Part shown: positions 53,064-61,247 of the stretch, one piece after another
Numbering within the stretch: position 1 is the stretch's first letter
Layout of the letters: the number at the start of each line of letters is the position of its first letter
Assembly (NCBI RefSeq): GCF_021390515.1
Contig: NZ_JAJUXI010000009.1
Coordinates: 124,001-188,000, forward strand
Direction of reading: 5' to 3'
Length of the DNA: 64,000 nt
Source: Dyadobacter sp. CY326
GTDB lineage: Bacteria > Bacteroidota > Bacteroidia > Cytophagales > Spirosomataceae
The notes under the pieces: generated by a model
Seen by the model: only the letters and a program-made list of their open reading frames with translations
Told to the model about the DNA's origin: nothing
Database searches by the model: none
Program-made: the position numbers and the translations under genes

Positions 53064-53098
53064 GTAAAAAAACCGGACATCATTGCCCGGTTTTTTAC
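53064..53098 (-). terminator. Terminator of the seven-gene minus-strand operon
   Basis: AAAAAACCGG pairs with CCGGTTTTTT; the T run on the minus strand follows the molybdenum subunit gene. Confidence 0.85.
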
Positions 53099-53120
53099 TT
53101 TTATGATTTTGCTAAAAAGC

Positions 53121-55382
53121 CTAAATCAGCTTATCCGGCGTGATTGGCAGCTCTCTGATCCTTTTCCCGGTTGCATTAAAAACGGCATTGGCAATCGCAG
53201 GAGCGACGCCAATGATGGCAATTTCTCCTAAGCCCTTGCTGCCGACCGGATCAGCCAGCAAATCAGGCTTATTGACGAAATATACGTCGATTTCAGGCAC
53301 ATCAGCATGCACAGGCACGTGGTAATCTGCCAAGTCTTTGGTCACATAGCGGCCGAAACGGTGGTCCATAACCGCATCTTCGGTCAGGGCCATTCCAATG
53401 CCGCCAGTTGCGCCTCCAATCATCTGACTTGCGGCAGTTTTCGGACTAACAATTGTGCCGGCATCTGCGCAGCAAACGATTTTCTTCACCCGCACCTGAC
53501 CTGTGAATGGATGCACATGAACCTTTGCAAAATGCATTGAAAATGCATTCATAGAGTATTTATTGCGGTTTTCGTCGGGCTTGGATTCGTTCGTAGTCTC
53601 TATTTTCTCAATGTTATTTTGCTTCAACAAGTCTCCCAATGTCAGTTTGGCCGACTTTCCGCCAAGCTGGATTTCGGCTTTATCAAACATCACATCATCC
53701 GGCTTTGCCGAGGCGAACGCCGCATTTCCTTTGGCCGCCGCCATCGTAATCAGCTGTTCTTTCAATGCATTGCAAGCCGCGAGCACCGCCGGGCCAACGC
53801 TGTTTACCGTAGACGAACCGCCCTGCAAGCCTGCATTCGGAAACTCAGAATTGCCGAGGTGAAATGCGATTTTTTCGGTTGGAATCCCTGTCGTGTTGGA
53901 AGCGATCTGCACCATAGCGGTCCCAGTGCCGGGGCCAATGTCCGTGATGGCGCAGTGCATGACGAGGTTGCCTTCTTTATCCAGTTCTGCGTGCACGGTG
54001 GCTGAATTTCTGTTTGCACCAAAAGTCCCTGTGCCCATCCCATAACCCACAAGCCATTCGCCGTCCCGCACTGAACCCGGTTGCATTTTTCTGTTTTCCC
54101 AGCCAATCCTTTTTTTGCCTTCATCATAACATTCTCTCAAATATTTGGTCGACCAGGGCATATTCTTGTCCGGATCAGACTCCGTATAATTAAGCAATCG
54201 GAAATCAACGGGGTCCATATCAATCGAATGCGCCACTTCGTCCATCGCCGATTCCAAGCCAAACGCACCCGTTGCTTCGCCTGGTCCGCGCATCCAGATC
54301 GGCGTGGCAAGATTAAGCGGCAAAATGCGGTAACGCGTACTGACATTTGGCGACGCATACATCATGCGCGTTTGCTGCAAAGTGGATTCCGTGAATTCCT
54401 CGTAAGTGGAAGTCTGCCCGATAGACTGGTGATTAATTGCCACCAGTTTGCCATCTTTCGTCGCTCCCATTTGAATCTTTTGCCACGTCCGGGGCCGGTA
54501 ACCGACCATCGTAAACATTTGTTCACGCGTTAACACCAGTTTAACCGGTCTTTTCACTTGCTTCGCAGCAATGATAGCCGCCGTTTCGTGGGGCCAGTTA
54601 TGCAGTCCATTTCCAAAAGCGCCGCCTACGAAAGTTGCAATGCATTTGACATTCTCCTCCGGCAAATTCCATTCTTTGGCAAAATTTTTCTGGGTCATTT
54701 TTGTGCCCTGCACTTTGTCATAGACGGTCAACTTATCGTCTGCTTCCCAATGCGCCGTAATCGACTGCAATTCCATGGGATTATGCACTTCGGTTGGCAA
54801 CACATATTCCGCTTCAAACTTAACCGGCGCATTGGCAAATGCGTCAATCTGTCCGCGGTCATAATCTGCCGTCGGGGATTTCGGGTTTTTCTTGCCAGAT
54901 GCGGGCAGCACCGCTTTTTCTGCATTTGCTTCTAAATCAGTCTGATGCTGCTCCTTATTATATTGAACTTTCACAAGCGTTGCGGCATGCCGTGCTTTCT
55001 CAAAACTGGTTGCGACAACGGCCACAATCGGCTGATCATTCGAATAAATTTTGTTGTCAAAAAACACGCGCAACGGCTGGCCCTTTGTCGACGGCTCCGA
55101 TGGATGCTCCCCTTTGGACTGGTAACTCGGCAATTTGATGGCATTCAAATGTGATATCACCGCCAAAACGCCGGGCGCACGCTCGGCTGCTTTTGAATCA
55201 ATGCTTTCAATGGTTCCCTTGGCAATTGTGCTGCCGACAAGCACGGCATAGGACATATTTGGCAAGACATATTCTGCCGAATATTTGGCTGCGCCCGTTA
55301 CTTTAAGGCGGCCATCCACCCTGTCGAGTGGTTTGTAATCTTTTTTATCAAAAAATGCTTCATTCATGATCTTTTCATTCAA
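53121..55382 (-). CDS. Aldehyde oxidoreductase molybdenum-binding subunit (PaoC/YagR-like)
   Basis: The 753-residue protein is the large subunit of a three-subunit xanthine dehydrogenase-family enzyme. It has DRVDGRLKVTGAAKYSAEY near the start, the FVGGAFGNGLHNWPHETAAI loop near 250, GPGEATGAFGLESAMDEVAH near 355 and the catalytic Glu motif GSKGLGEIAIIGVAPAIANA near 720. In E. coli PaoABC this enzyme oxidises aromatic aldehydes in the periplasm. Here it is last in the operon after the FAD and 2Fe-2S subunit genes. No PaoD-like chaperone gene is seen downstream. A start at 55367 is a second possibility. Confidence 0.9.
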   Translation of the reverse strand: MNEKIMNEAFFDKKDYKPLDRVDGRLKVTGAAKYSAEYVLPNMSYAVLVGSTIAKGTIESIDSKAAERAPGVLAVISHLNAIKLPSYQSKGEHPSEPSTKGQPLRVFFDNKIYSNDQPIVAVVATSFEKARHAATLVKVQYNKEQHQTDLEANAEKAVLPASGKKNPKSPTADYDRGQIDAFANAPVKFEAEYVLPTEVHNPMELQSITAHWEADDKLTVYDKVQGTKMTQKNFAKEWNLPEENVKCIATFVGGAFGNGLHNWPHETAAIIAAKQVKRPVKLVLTREQMFTMVGYRPRTWQKIQMGATKDGKLVAINHQSIGQTSTYEEFTESTLQQTRMMYASPNVSTRYRILPLNLATPIWMRGPGEATGAFGLESAMDEVAHSIDMDPVDFRLLNYTESDPDKNMPWSTKYLRECYDEGKKRIGWENRKMQPGSVRDGEWLVGYGMGTGTFGANRNSATVHAELDKEGNLVMHCAITDIGPGTGTAMVQIASNTTGIPTEKIAFHLGNSEFPNAGLQGGSSTVNSVGPAVLAACNALKEQLITMAAAKGNAAFASAKPDDVMFDKAEIQLGGKSAKLTLGDLLKQNNIEKIETTNESKPDENRNKYSMNAFSMHFAKVHVHPFTGQVRVKKIVCCADAGTIVSPKTAASQMIGGATGGIGMALTEDAVMDHRFGRYVTKDLADYHVPVHADVPEIDVYFVNKPDLLADPVGSKGLGEIAIIGVAPAIANAVFNATGKRIRELPITPDKLI

Positions 55383-55396
55383 GGATTTTGGGAAAA

Positions 55397-56380
55397 CTAA
55401 ACCAGGCCAGCTGCATTTTTCAATGCTTCTACAATCACATTCGGACCGAGTTTCAGTTTGAATGCATTGTATTTGAAAGCCTTAGCTCCCTGCATCGCAA
55501 TTTCCGCCGCTTGTCTGAAAGTTTCTTCCGTTGCCGGTTTTCCTGCCAATGCTTTTTCAGCCTCTTTCAGCCGCCATGGCTTGTGCGCCACGCCGCCCAT
55601 TGCCAGCCGCGCTTCCTTAATCACCTTCCCGTCCATATTTAAAGCCGCTGCCACAGACACCAGTGCAAATGCATAAGATGCCCGGTCGCGAACTTTAAAG
55701 TAATGCGCATTTTTAGCAAAAGCATTGTCCGGTATCTCTACCGAAATGATCATTTCATTGTTTTGAAGTGTGTTATCTTTCTCGGGTTGATTTCCCGGCA
55801 GTCGGTGAAATTCTTCAAATGGAATGCGTCTCTCGCCTTTTGGTCCGGCTACTAGAACACTGGCATCCAATGCAACCAATGCAATGCACATATCGCTCGG
55901 GTGCACGGCAATGCATTGCTCGCTCGTCCCAAAAATGGCGTGCATTCTGTTCAAACCTTCCAATGCGCCGCAGCCAGAGCCGGGTTCGCGTTTGTTGCAC
56001 GGCAATGCAGTGTCGTAAAAATAGGGACATCGCGTGCGCTGCATCATGTTGCCGCCCACAGTCGCCATGTTTCTGATTTGGGCTGATGCACCTGCATTCA
56101 ATGCCTGGGAAAGCAGCGGATGTTTTTCGATGATCAGCTTATTATCGGCCACGGCGCTGTTTAATGCCAGTGCGCCAATGCTCGTTTTACCATTTTGCTG
56201 CTGAATGTCTTTGAGCGGGACCATGTTAATGTCCACCAGTTTGGTTGGCGCAGTAATGTTCCGTTTCATCAGATCAACCAGATTGGTGCCGCCAGCAATA
56301 AATCTTGCGTTGCTGTTATTGGCCAATCCGTTTATGGCAGCCTTCGTTGTGGTCGCGCGTTCGTATTGAAATTGTATCAT
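55397..56380 (-). CDS. Aldehyde oxidoreductase FAD-binding subunit (PaoB/YagS-like)
   Basis: The 327-residue subunit carries the FAD-binding ARFIAGGTNLVDLMK near residue 30 and TVGGNMMQRTRCPYFYD near 107. The segment LPCNKREPGSGCG next to it, with a further Cys before EQCIAVHP, is the insertion that binds a 4Fe-4S cluster in PaoB-type proteins. Its start overlaps the preceding gene by 4 bp and its stop is 14 bp from the next start, indicating tight co-translation with the other two subunits. Confidence 0.9.
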   Translation of the reverse strand: MIQFQYERATTTKAAINGLANNSNARFIAGGTNLVDLMKRNITAPTKLVDINMVPLKDIQQQNGKTSIGALALNSAVADNKLIIEKHPLLSQALNAGASAQIRNMATVGGNMMQRTRCPYFYDTALPCNKREPGSGCGALEGLNRMHAIFGTSEQCIAVHPSDMCIALVALDASVLVAGPKGERRIPFEEFHRLPGNQPEKDNTLQNNEMIISVEIPDNAFAKNAHYFKVRDRASYAFALVSVAAALNMDGKVIKEARLAMGGVAHKPWRLKEAEKALAGKPATEETFRQAAEIAMQGAKAFKYNAFKLKLGPNVIVEALKNAAGLV

Positions 56381-57015
56381 GATTTCTGCCCCCCGTTTTT
56401 AACTTCCTGAATCGCCTTCACAATGTTGGGATATGCCCCGCAGCGACAAATGTTCCCGCTCATAAATTCCTTAATATCAGCTTCGTTATTGGCATGACCT
56501 TCGTTAATGCAGGCAACCGCAGACATGATTTGTCCCGGCGTGCAGTAACCGCATTGAAAACCGTCGTGTTTGATAAAAGCCTGTTGCATTGGGTGCAGTT
56601 CTTCACCCTTTGCCAAGCCTTCAATAGTGGTAACTTCCTGACCTTCATGCATGACAGTCAAGCTCAGACAGGATAGCACGCGCTGGCCATTCACATGCAC
56701 CGTGCATGCGCCGCACTGACCATAATCACAGCCTTTTTTGGTTCCGGTCAAATCCAGCTGCTCACGCAACGTGTCCAGAAGCGTTGAACGTGGCTCCACG
56801 TTCAACTGCTTCTTGACGCCATTGACCGTCATGTTGACGGGTGTCGTTTCAAAAGCAGCACTGATCTTTTCTCCCAAATTATGCTCCGCAGCTTTGGCAA
56901 CGGCAACAGGGGCGACGGCGATAGCTGTCAGGATGGAAGATGTTTTCAGGAAGTCGCGTCGGGATTCGTGATGATCCTCCTTCTCCGGCCTGTTGTTTGC
57001 TTGGTTTTTGTCCAT
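56377..57015 (-). CDS. Aldehyde oxidoreductase 2Fe-2S subunit with Tat signal (PaoA/YagT-like)
   Basis: The 212-residue subunit starts with a Tat signal (ESRRDFLKTSS near residue 17). The plant-type 2Fe-2S motif is GCDYGQCGACTVHVNG near 95 and the second cluster has CGYCTPGQIMSA near 155 and ICRCGAYPNIVKA near 190. The signal would carry the folded three-subunit enzyme to the periplasm, as in E. coli PaoABC. It lies 102 bp after the acetyltransferase gene and overlaps the FAD subunit gene by 4 bp. Confidence 0.92.
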   Translation of the reverse strand: MDKNQANNRPEKEDHHESRRDFLKTSSILTAIAVAPVAVAKAAEHNLGEKISAAFETTPVNMTVNGVKKQLNVEPRSTLLDTLREQLDLTGTKKGCDYGQCGACTVHVNGQRVLSCLSLTVMHEGQEVTTIEGLAKGEELHPMQQAFIKHDGFQCGYCTPGQIMSAVACINEGHANNEADIKEFMSGNICRCGAYPNIVKAIQEVKNGGQKS

Positions 57016-57117
57016 GGTGATAAGTGAATTTCGCGGTGAGGTTAAAACAATTGAACCAGTTGCGGATCGATAGGACTAATGAACAGATGATTGCGCGGAA
57101 CACTAGTGCTTAAGAAG

Positions 57118-57684
57118 CTAAAATGACTTGATAACTTTTGCCGGAATGCCAGCCACGATTGAGTTTGGCGGCACATCGCGGCTCACAACCGCACCGGCTG
57201 CAACAATGGAATTTTCTCCGACCGTAACGCCCGGCAGGATGGTGGCAGCCGCGCCGATCCACGCATTCCGTTTAATGACAATGGGTTGCAGAATGAGCGT
57301 GGTCCGGTTTGCAGGGTCAAGCGGATGATTCTCGGAAGTAAGGTTTACCCTCGGCCCGATCTGCACATTGTCTTCAATTGTGATCCCGCCAATGTCCAGA
57401 AAGGAGCAGGCGTGGTTGATAAACACATTTTTACCCAAAGTGATAAATTGCCCGAAATTGGTATAAAACGGAGGGAATATCGTCGTCGAATCGTCGATCT
57501 CGGTTCCGATAATTTCGCCTAGCTTTCGGCGCACTTCGCCCAGATCCGTTGCAGTCGCATTCATTTCAACACATAACCGGATCGTCCGGGCTACAACTTC
57601 TGCAAACTTCCCATATTCAGGATCATCTTTCGGAATCTGCCCGCCAGCGCGCATTCGCTCGAAAATGTCTTTTTCTGTATTCAT
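57118..57684 (-). CDS. Hexapeptide-repeat sugar O-acetyltransferase (maltose acetyltransferase-like)
   Basis: The 188-residue protein has the LbH left-handed helix of the Maa/LacA group, with YTNFGQFITLGKNVFINHACS near residue 73 to 93 (split), SENHPLDPANR near 118 with the catalytic His, and GAAATILPGVTVGENSIVAAGAVVSRDV near 145. Its start overlaps the upstream lipoprotein gene by 4 bp. Acetyl-CoA acceptors may be sugars or unrelated small molecules; the name is from the family only. Confidence 0.9.
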   Translation of the reverse strand: MNTEKDIFERMRAGGQIPKDDPEYGKFAEVVARTIRLCVEMNATATDLGEVRRKLGEIIGTEIDDSTTIFPPFYTNFGQFITLGKNVFINHACSFLDIGGITIEDNVQIGPRVNLTSENHPLDPANRTTLILQPIVIKRNAWIGAAATILPGVTVGENSIVAAGAVVSRDVPPNSIVAGIPAKVIKSF

Positions 57685-58208
57685 TTTTTTGATTCCAGTT
57701 CAAAAGTCACCGTCACATTACCCGCGCCAACCGCCGCATCAAGTCCACTTACATTATCAATCCGCCCAAGCCTGGTGTATGCATACTGCGTGGGGAAGCT
57801 TTTATAAAAAAGCACCAGCACGTTGGAGCCGTAAAGCATCAGGTCGCCATTCCGGATGTTCCCGGGGTTTGAAGCGTTTGATGGAAGGTTCGACGGGAAG
57901 TTATAAAGCTTCTCATTTCCGTTCAGTTCGCTCATATTCACTGTCAGTGGCAGTCTTGCTTTGAATGCAGTTACAGTCGGATTTTTCACGAGTGTCGCGG
58001 TAAAAGCTTTTGACCCAATGTTAATCCTTAACCGGCTGGTTGAATCAGAAGGCGGCGTGCCGGTTTCTCGCACTTCCTCTTCTGAATTTTCCGCGGGAAT
58101 GTTGTTGTCTGTTTTGCAAGCCATAATGCCGAGTAAGAATATGCTGAATGCCCATGTCAGCCACTGTTGTTTAGCTATGCATGTTTTTTTGAATGCGTCT
58201 TTCATCAT
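57681..58208 (-). CDS. Cyclophilin-like lipoprotein
   Basis: The 175-residue lipoprotein (lipobox GIMAC near residue 31) has a C-terminal cyclophilin-like fold of the type in COG4070/PF18050. The relevant segments are LRINIGSKAFTATLVKNP near 58, NGDLMLYGSNVLVLFYKSF near 120 and TRLGRIDNVSGLDAAVGAG near 143. Prolyl isomerase activity is doubtful in this group. Overlaps of 4 bp on both sides tie it to the acetyltransferase and CMD-ABM genes. Confidence 0.85.
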   Translation of the reverse strand: MMKDAFKKTCIAKQQWLTWAFSIFLLGIMACKTDNNIPAENSEEEVRETGTPPSDSTSRLRINIGSKAFTATLVKNPTVTAFKARLPLTVNMSELNGNEKLYNFPSNLPSNASNPGNIRNGDLMLYGSNVLVLFYKSFPTQYAYTRLGRIDNVSGLDAAVGAGNVTVTFELESKK

Positions 58209-59260
58209 TTCAGTTTTTTAAAAATTTCCGACATCGTCTCCGGGTCAAGCGAATGCATGTCCACAAGCTTTAAGGACTTTACCATTTTAAGCGTATTCGT
58301 TTTATAATGCTGGAAATGCGGGGTTTTCAAATGCGATTGATAAGCGGCGCTGTCGGCATAAATCTCCACGATCCGGATCTGATTGGGTTGCTCTTTGGCT
58401 GACATGGGAAAAATAGCGATCACGCCCGGCTCTTTTTCAACAGACGCGGACGATTCTTCTTTCAAAATGGCATTATACTCCGCCAGAAATTCCGGCACAA
58501 TTTCAATTTCCGAAATCCGGACCATCATATCCTTTTCAATAACGGGAGTCAAAGGTTTTGAAACGATCGTTCTTAATGTATTCGCCTGCGTTTTGCTGAC
58601 GTGTTTTTCAATGAGGTCTGCAATTGCTGCGAGCTGATTTTCAGTGATCCCCGTATTCATTCCCATTTTGACGTGAGCCTGCAATTGCGACACGACGCCC
58701 TGCATGGCGGTTAATGCAGAAATGGTCACAATCTCGCGTTGCTGGAAGCTCAAAACATCACTTTCAAAAATGTCCGCAAACAAATGTTCCTTCAGAAATG
58801 CATCAATCCTCGGGGCGAATTCACCGAAGCCGGGAGCTGGTTTGGTCTGCGGTGTTTTGGTCAAAATTTCCAGCACTTTCCGGCCCTGATCATACTTATC
58901 CGAGGGGTTGTTATTGGGATTAGCCGACTTTCCCTGCTTGTCGTTTATGCCACTTGCCTTCCTTTTTTCAACCACATTCATCAATGTGGTGATCGCGTTC
59001 AGACTTCTTGGAAAACCGCAATAGGCATAAAGCTGGACGAGGATTTCTTTGGTTTCTTCAATTGTGAGCCCTGCATCCAGGCCAGCATTGAGCTGTGTCG
59101 ACAAGTTTTCAATATCGCCCGCGGCGGTTAACGCGGAAATGATAGAAATGCTTTGTTGCTGAGGACTTAGCGCCCGACTTTGGTCTGTTTTCACTTGCGC
59201 CTTCATGGCAGTTGGACAAAAAATGAAAATAAGGAGAAAGAGAGGGTTGTATCGGCTCAT
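58205..59260 (-). CDS. Two-domain carboxymuconolactone decarboxylase-like protein fused to an ABM domain
   Basis: The 351-residue exported protein (signal ending AMKAQ) contains two CMD/AhpD-like helical repeats. These are ISIISALTAAGDIENLSTQL near 38 with GLTIEETKEILVQLYAYCGFPRSL, and IVTISALTAMQGVVSQLQAH near 175 with TGITENQLAAIADLIEKH. Residues 245-340 form an antibiotic biosynthesis monooxygenase-like (ABM) domain. The AhpD CxxC pair is absent, so it is not a classical peroxidase-reducing AhpD. It lies 12 bp after the cupin gene. Reaction unknown; it may act on small aromatic or lactone compounds. Confidence 0.85.
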   Translation of the reverse strand: MSRYNPLFLLIFIFCPTAMKAQVKTDQSRALSPQQQSISIISALTAAGDIENLSTQLNAGLDAGLTIEETKEILVQLYAYCGFPRSLNAITTLMNVVEKRKASGINDKQGKSANPNNNPSDKYDQGRKVLEILTKTPQTKPAPGFGEFAPRIDAFLKEHLFADIFESDVLSFQQREIVTISALTAMQGVVSQLQAHVKMGMNTGITENQLAAIADLIEKHVSKTQANTLRTIVSKPLTPVIEKDMMVRISEIEIVPEFLAEYNAILKEESSASVEKEPGVIAIFPMSAKEQPNQIRIVEIYADSAAYQSHLKTPHFQHYKTNTLKMVKSLKLVDMHSLDPETMSEIFKKLK

Positions 59261-59272
59261 GATGATTGCTTT

Positions 59273-59779
59273 TTACTGTTTGTTTACCGCAGCATACTCC
59301 TCATCCGAAACCGGTTTCAGCCAAACCACATTGGCCTCGCCTTCATAGTTGGTGATGGCGATATGCACCATTTTGGTTTTTTCCGCAGCTCCGTGCCAAT
59401 GCGCGGTATTTTCGGGAATGTTGACGACGTCGCCTTTTTTGATGGGCTGTGCCGGTTTGCCCTTTTCCTGATAAAAACCGTCACCTTCCGTTACGATCAA
59501 AACCTGGCCTCTCGGATGTGTGTGCCAGTGCGTGCGGGCTCCCGGCTCAAAAGTCACGCTGCCCATCATGAAGTCATTGTTTTTATCTTTTGCAATAAGC
59601 GGCGTCAGGAAAGCGCCGCCGGTGAAATAGCTGTCGGGCAGTTTGTCTCCTTTCGGAAAAAGAGCTGCATCTTGAACTTGTGTCATGTTTGCTGATTTTT
59701 TGGTTTGACTATATGCTGCGGTCGAAAGCATTGCTCCGAACAACAAAGTGTAAATGCCTGATTTATTGAGATGTATCAT
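59273..59779 (-). CDS. Secreted cupin-domain protein
   Basis: The 168-residue protein (signal ending TAAYSQ) has both cupin motifs: GARTHWHTHPRGQVLIVTEG near residue 78, with the metal-binding His-His-...-Glu set, and IPENTAHWHGA near 125. Such proteins are often paired with CMD proteins, as here, where they may be parts of one pathway. It is first in the minus-strand operon and divergent from the AraC-family regulator gene. Confidence 0.9.
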   Translation of the reverse strand: MIHLNKSGIYTLLFGAMLSTAAYSQTKKSANMTQVQDAALFPKGDKLPDSYFTGGAFLTPLIAKDKNNDFMMGSVTFEPGARTHWHTHPRGQVLIVTEGDGFYQEKGKPAQPIKKGDVVNIPENTAHWHGAAEKTKMVHIAITNYEGEANVVWLKPVSDEEYAAVNKQ

Positions 59780-59941
59780 TGCCGTAAGATTTTTTTGCCA
59801 TTGAATGTTACAAAGGTCGCGCCAGGAGCCCGCACCGTTTTATACAGGTTACAGGTTTATTTACCAGTTTTACTGATTATGCCAATTTTATGGAATGAGT
59901 CGTGTCGGCTTAGTTATATTTGACCTTAAAAATGCGAGATT
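59780..59941. promoter_or_regulatory. Divergent promoter region (cupin operon / AraC regulator)
   Basis: On the plus strand TATATTTG at 59915-59922 fits TAnnTTTG, placing transcription of the regulator gene about 12-15 nt before its ATG. On the minus strand no convincing box was found. An AraC-type binding site is likely here, but no repeat was identified. Confidence 0.45.
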
Positions 59942-60838
59942 ATGGAACAGGTAGAGCGAATTGATACGGTAAAGCAGTACAATAACTGGATTGGTGTAGA
60001 GACGCTGCATCCGCTGGTAAGTGTGATCAATTTCAGCGAAATACCGTCGGTCCAGCATTTCCGGCGTTACATGGGCATTTATGCTGTTTTTTTCAAAAAT
60101 ATTAAGTGCGGCGATATCATTTACGGTTGCCAGCCATACGATTATGAAGACGGGACGCTGGTTTTTGTGGCTCCCGGGCAAGTTTACGGCATTGACAGCA
60201 AAGGTGTTATGACCAAGCCCTCGGGATACGCATTAGTCTTCCATCCCGATTTGATTGCGGGCACACATCTGGGCAGGGTGATGAAGGATTATTCATTTTT
60301 TTCCTATGAGGTCAACGAGGCATTGCATTTGTCCAAAAAAGAAAAGGATACGATTGTAGATTGCCTCCAAAAGATCAGCTCCGAAATTGACCAGAACATT
60401 GACAAGCATAGCAAAACATTGATTGTATCCAACATTGAGCTGTTTCTAAACTATTGCATGCGTTTTTATGACCGTCAGTTTATCACGCGCAGCAATGAAA
60501 ACAAAGACATTTTGGTGCGTTTTGAAGCTTTGCTTAATGAGTATTTCAAATCAGGCAAAGCGCAGACGTTGGGCCTGCCCAGCGTGGCCTATTGCGCTGA
60601 CTCGCTGCATTTATCTCCCAACTATTTTGGTGATCTGATCAAAAAAGAGACTGGGCATACCGCATTGGATTTCATACAATCACGACTCATTGAGGAAGCC
60701 AAAATGAAAATTTTTGAAGCCAATCAATCATTCAGTGAAATTGCTTACCAGCTGGGTTTCAAGTATCAACAACATTTCACGCGCCTATTCAAGCAAAGAA
60801 CCGGCGTCACGCCAAATGAATATCGACATTTGAATTAG
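59942..60838 (+). CDS. AraC family transcriptional regulator
   Basis: The 298-residue protein has a cupin-like N-terminal sensing region (GDIIYGCQPYDYEDGTLVFVAPGQ near 58-82, split) and a C-terminal AraC DNA-binding domain with two helix-turn-helix units. The second unit ends FSEIAYQLGFKYQQHFTRLFKQ followed by RTGVTPNEYR. It is divergent from the cupin/CMD/oxidoreductase operon and is the probable activator of it. The ligand is unknown; compounds related to the operon substrates are likely. Confidence 0.9.
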   Translation: MEQVERIDTVKQYNNWIGVETLHPLVSVINFSEIPSVQHFRRYMGIYAVFFKNIKCGDIIYGCQPYDYEDGTLVFVAPGQVYGIDSKGVMTKPSGYALVFHPDLIAGTHLGRVMKDYSFFSYEVNEALHLSKKEKDTIVDCLQKISSEIDQNIDKHSKTLIVSNIELFLNYCMRFYDRQFITRSNENKDILVRFEALLNEYFKSGKAQTLGLPSVAYCADSLHLSPNYFGDLIKKETGHTALDFIQSRLIEEAKMKIFEANQSFSEIAYQLGFKYQQHFTRLFKQRTGVTPNEYRHLN

Positions 60839-60879
60839 TTGATTTATTATTTGGAAATGTTTGACTAATTAGACGAGCC

Positions 60880-61173
60880 ATGATCCACATCACACAATTT
60901 GTTTACGTCCGCGACGGAAAAGAAGACACTTTCCATGAATTCGAATCACGGGTGTTACCCTTGCTGGAACGCCACAATGGTAAACTGCTGATGCGGATCA
61001 GGCCCACCGCCGAGCACTTCATCGCCGGCGAGCTCGATCCTCCTTATGAAATTCACCTAGTCAGCTTCGAAAATGAAGCTGGTTTACTGGCATACGGAAA
61101 CGACGAGGAGCGGCAAAAATGGGTTAGCATGAAGGATGAATCTGTGACGAGCGTGATTGTGGTCAAGGGATAA
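60880..61173 (+). CDS. DUF1330 family protein
   Basis: The 97-residue protein is a small ferredoxin-like alpha-beta barrel: ITQFVYVRDGKEDTFHEFE, an acidic central helix (FESRVLPLLERHNGKLLMR), and YEIHLVSFENEAGLLAY. This is the DUF1330 pattern, related to ABM domains. It lies 41 bp after the AraC regulator gene on the same strand and may be transcribed with it. Function unknown. Confidence 0.82.
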   Translation: MIHITQFVYVRDGKEDTFHEFESRVLPLLERHNGKLLMRIRPTAEHFIAGELDPPYEIHLVSFENEAGLLAYGNDEERQKWVSMKDESVTSVIVVKG

Positions 61174-61247
61174 AATATGAGGCCAAGGGTTTTCATGCAC
61201 TGGCGTGATAATTTACAAGTTTGACTTTCAAACTTACGAGAAGCCAA

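Noticed and set aside
59180..59695. 171-codon plus-strand frame opposite the cupin gene
   Set aside because: The cupin motifs in the minus frame are unmistakable, and this frame crosses gene boundaries.
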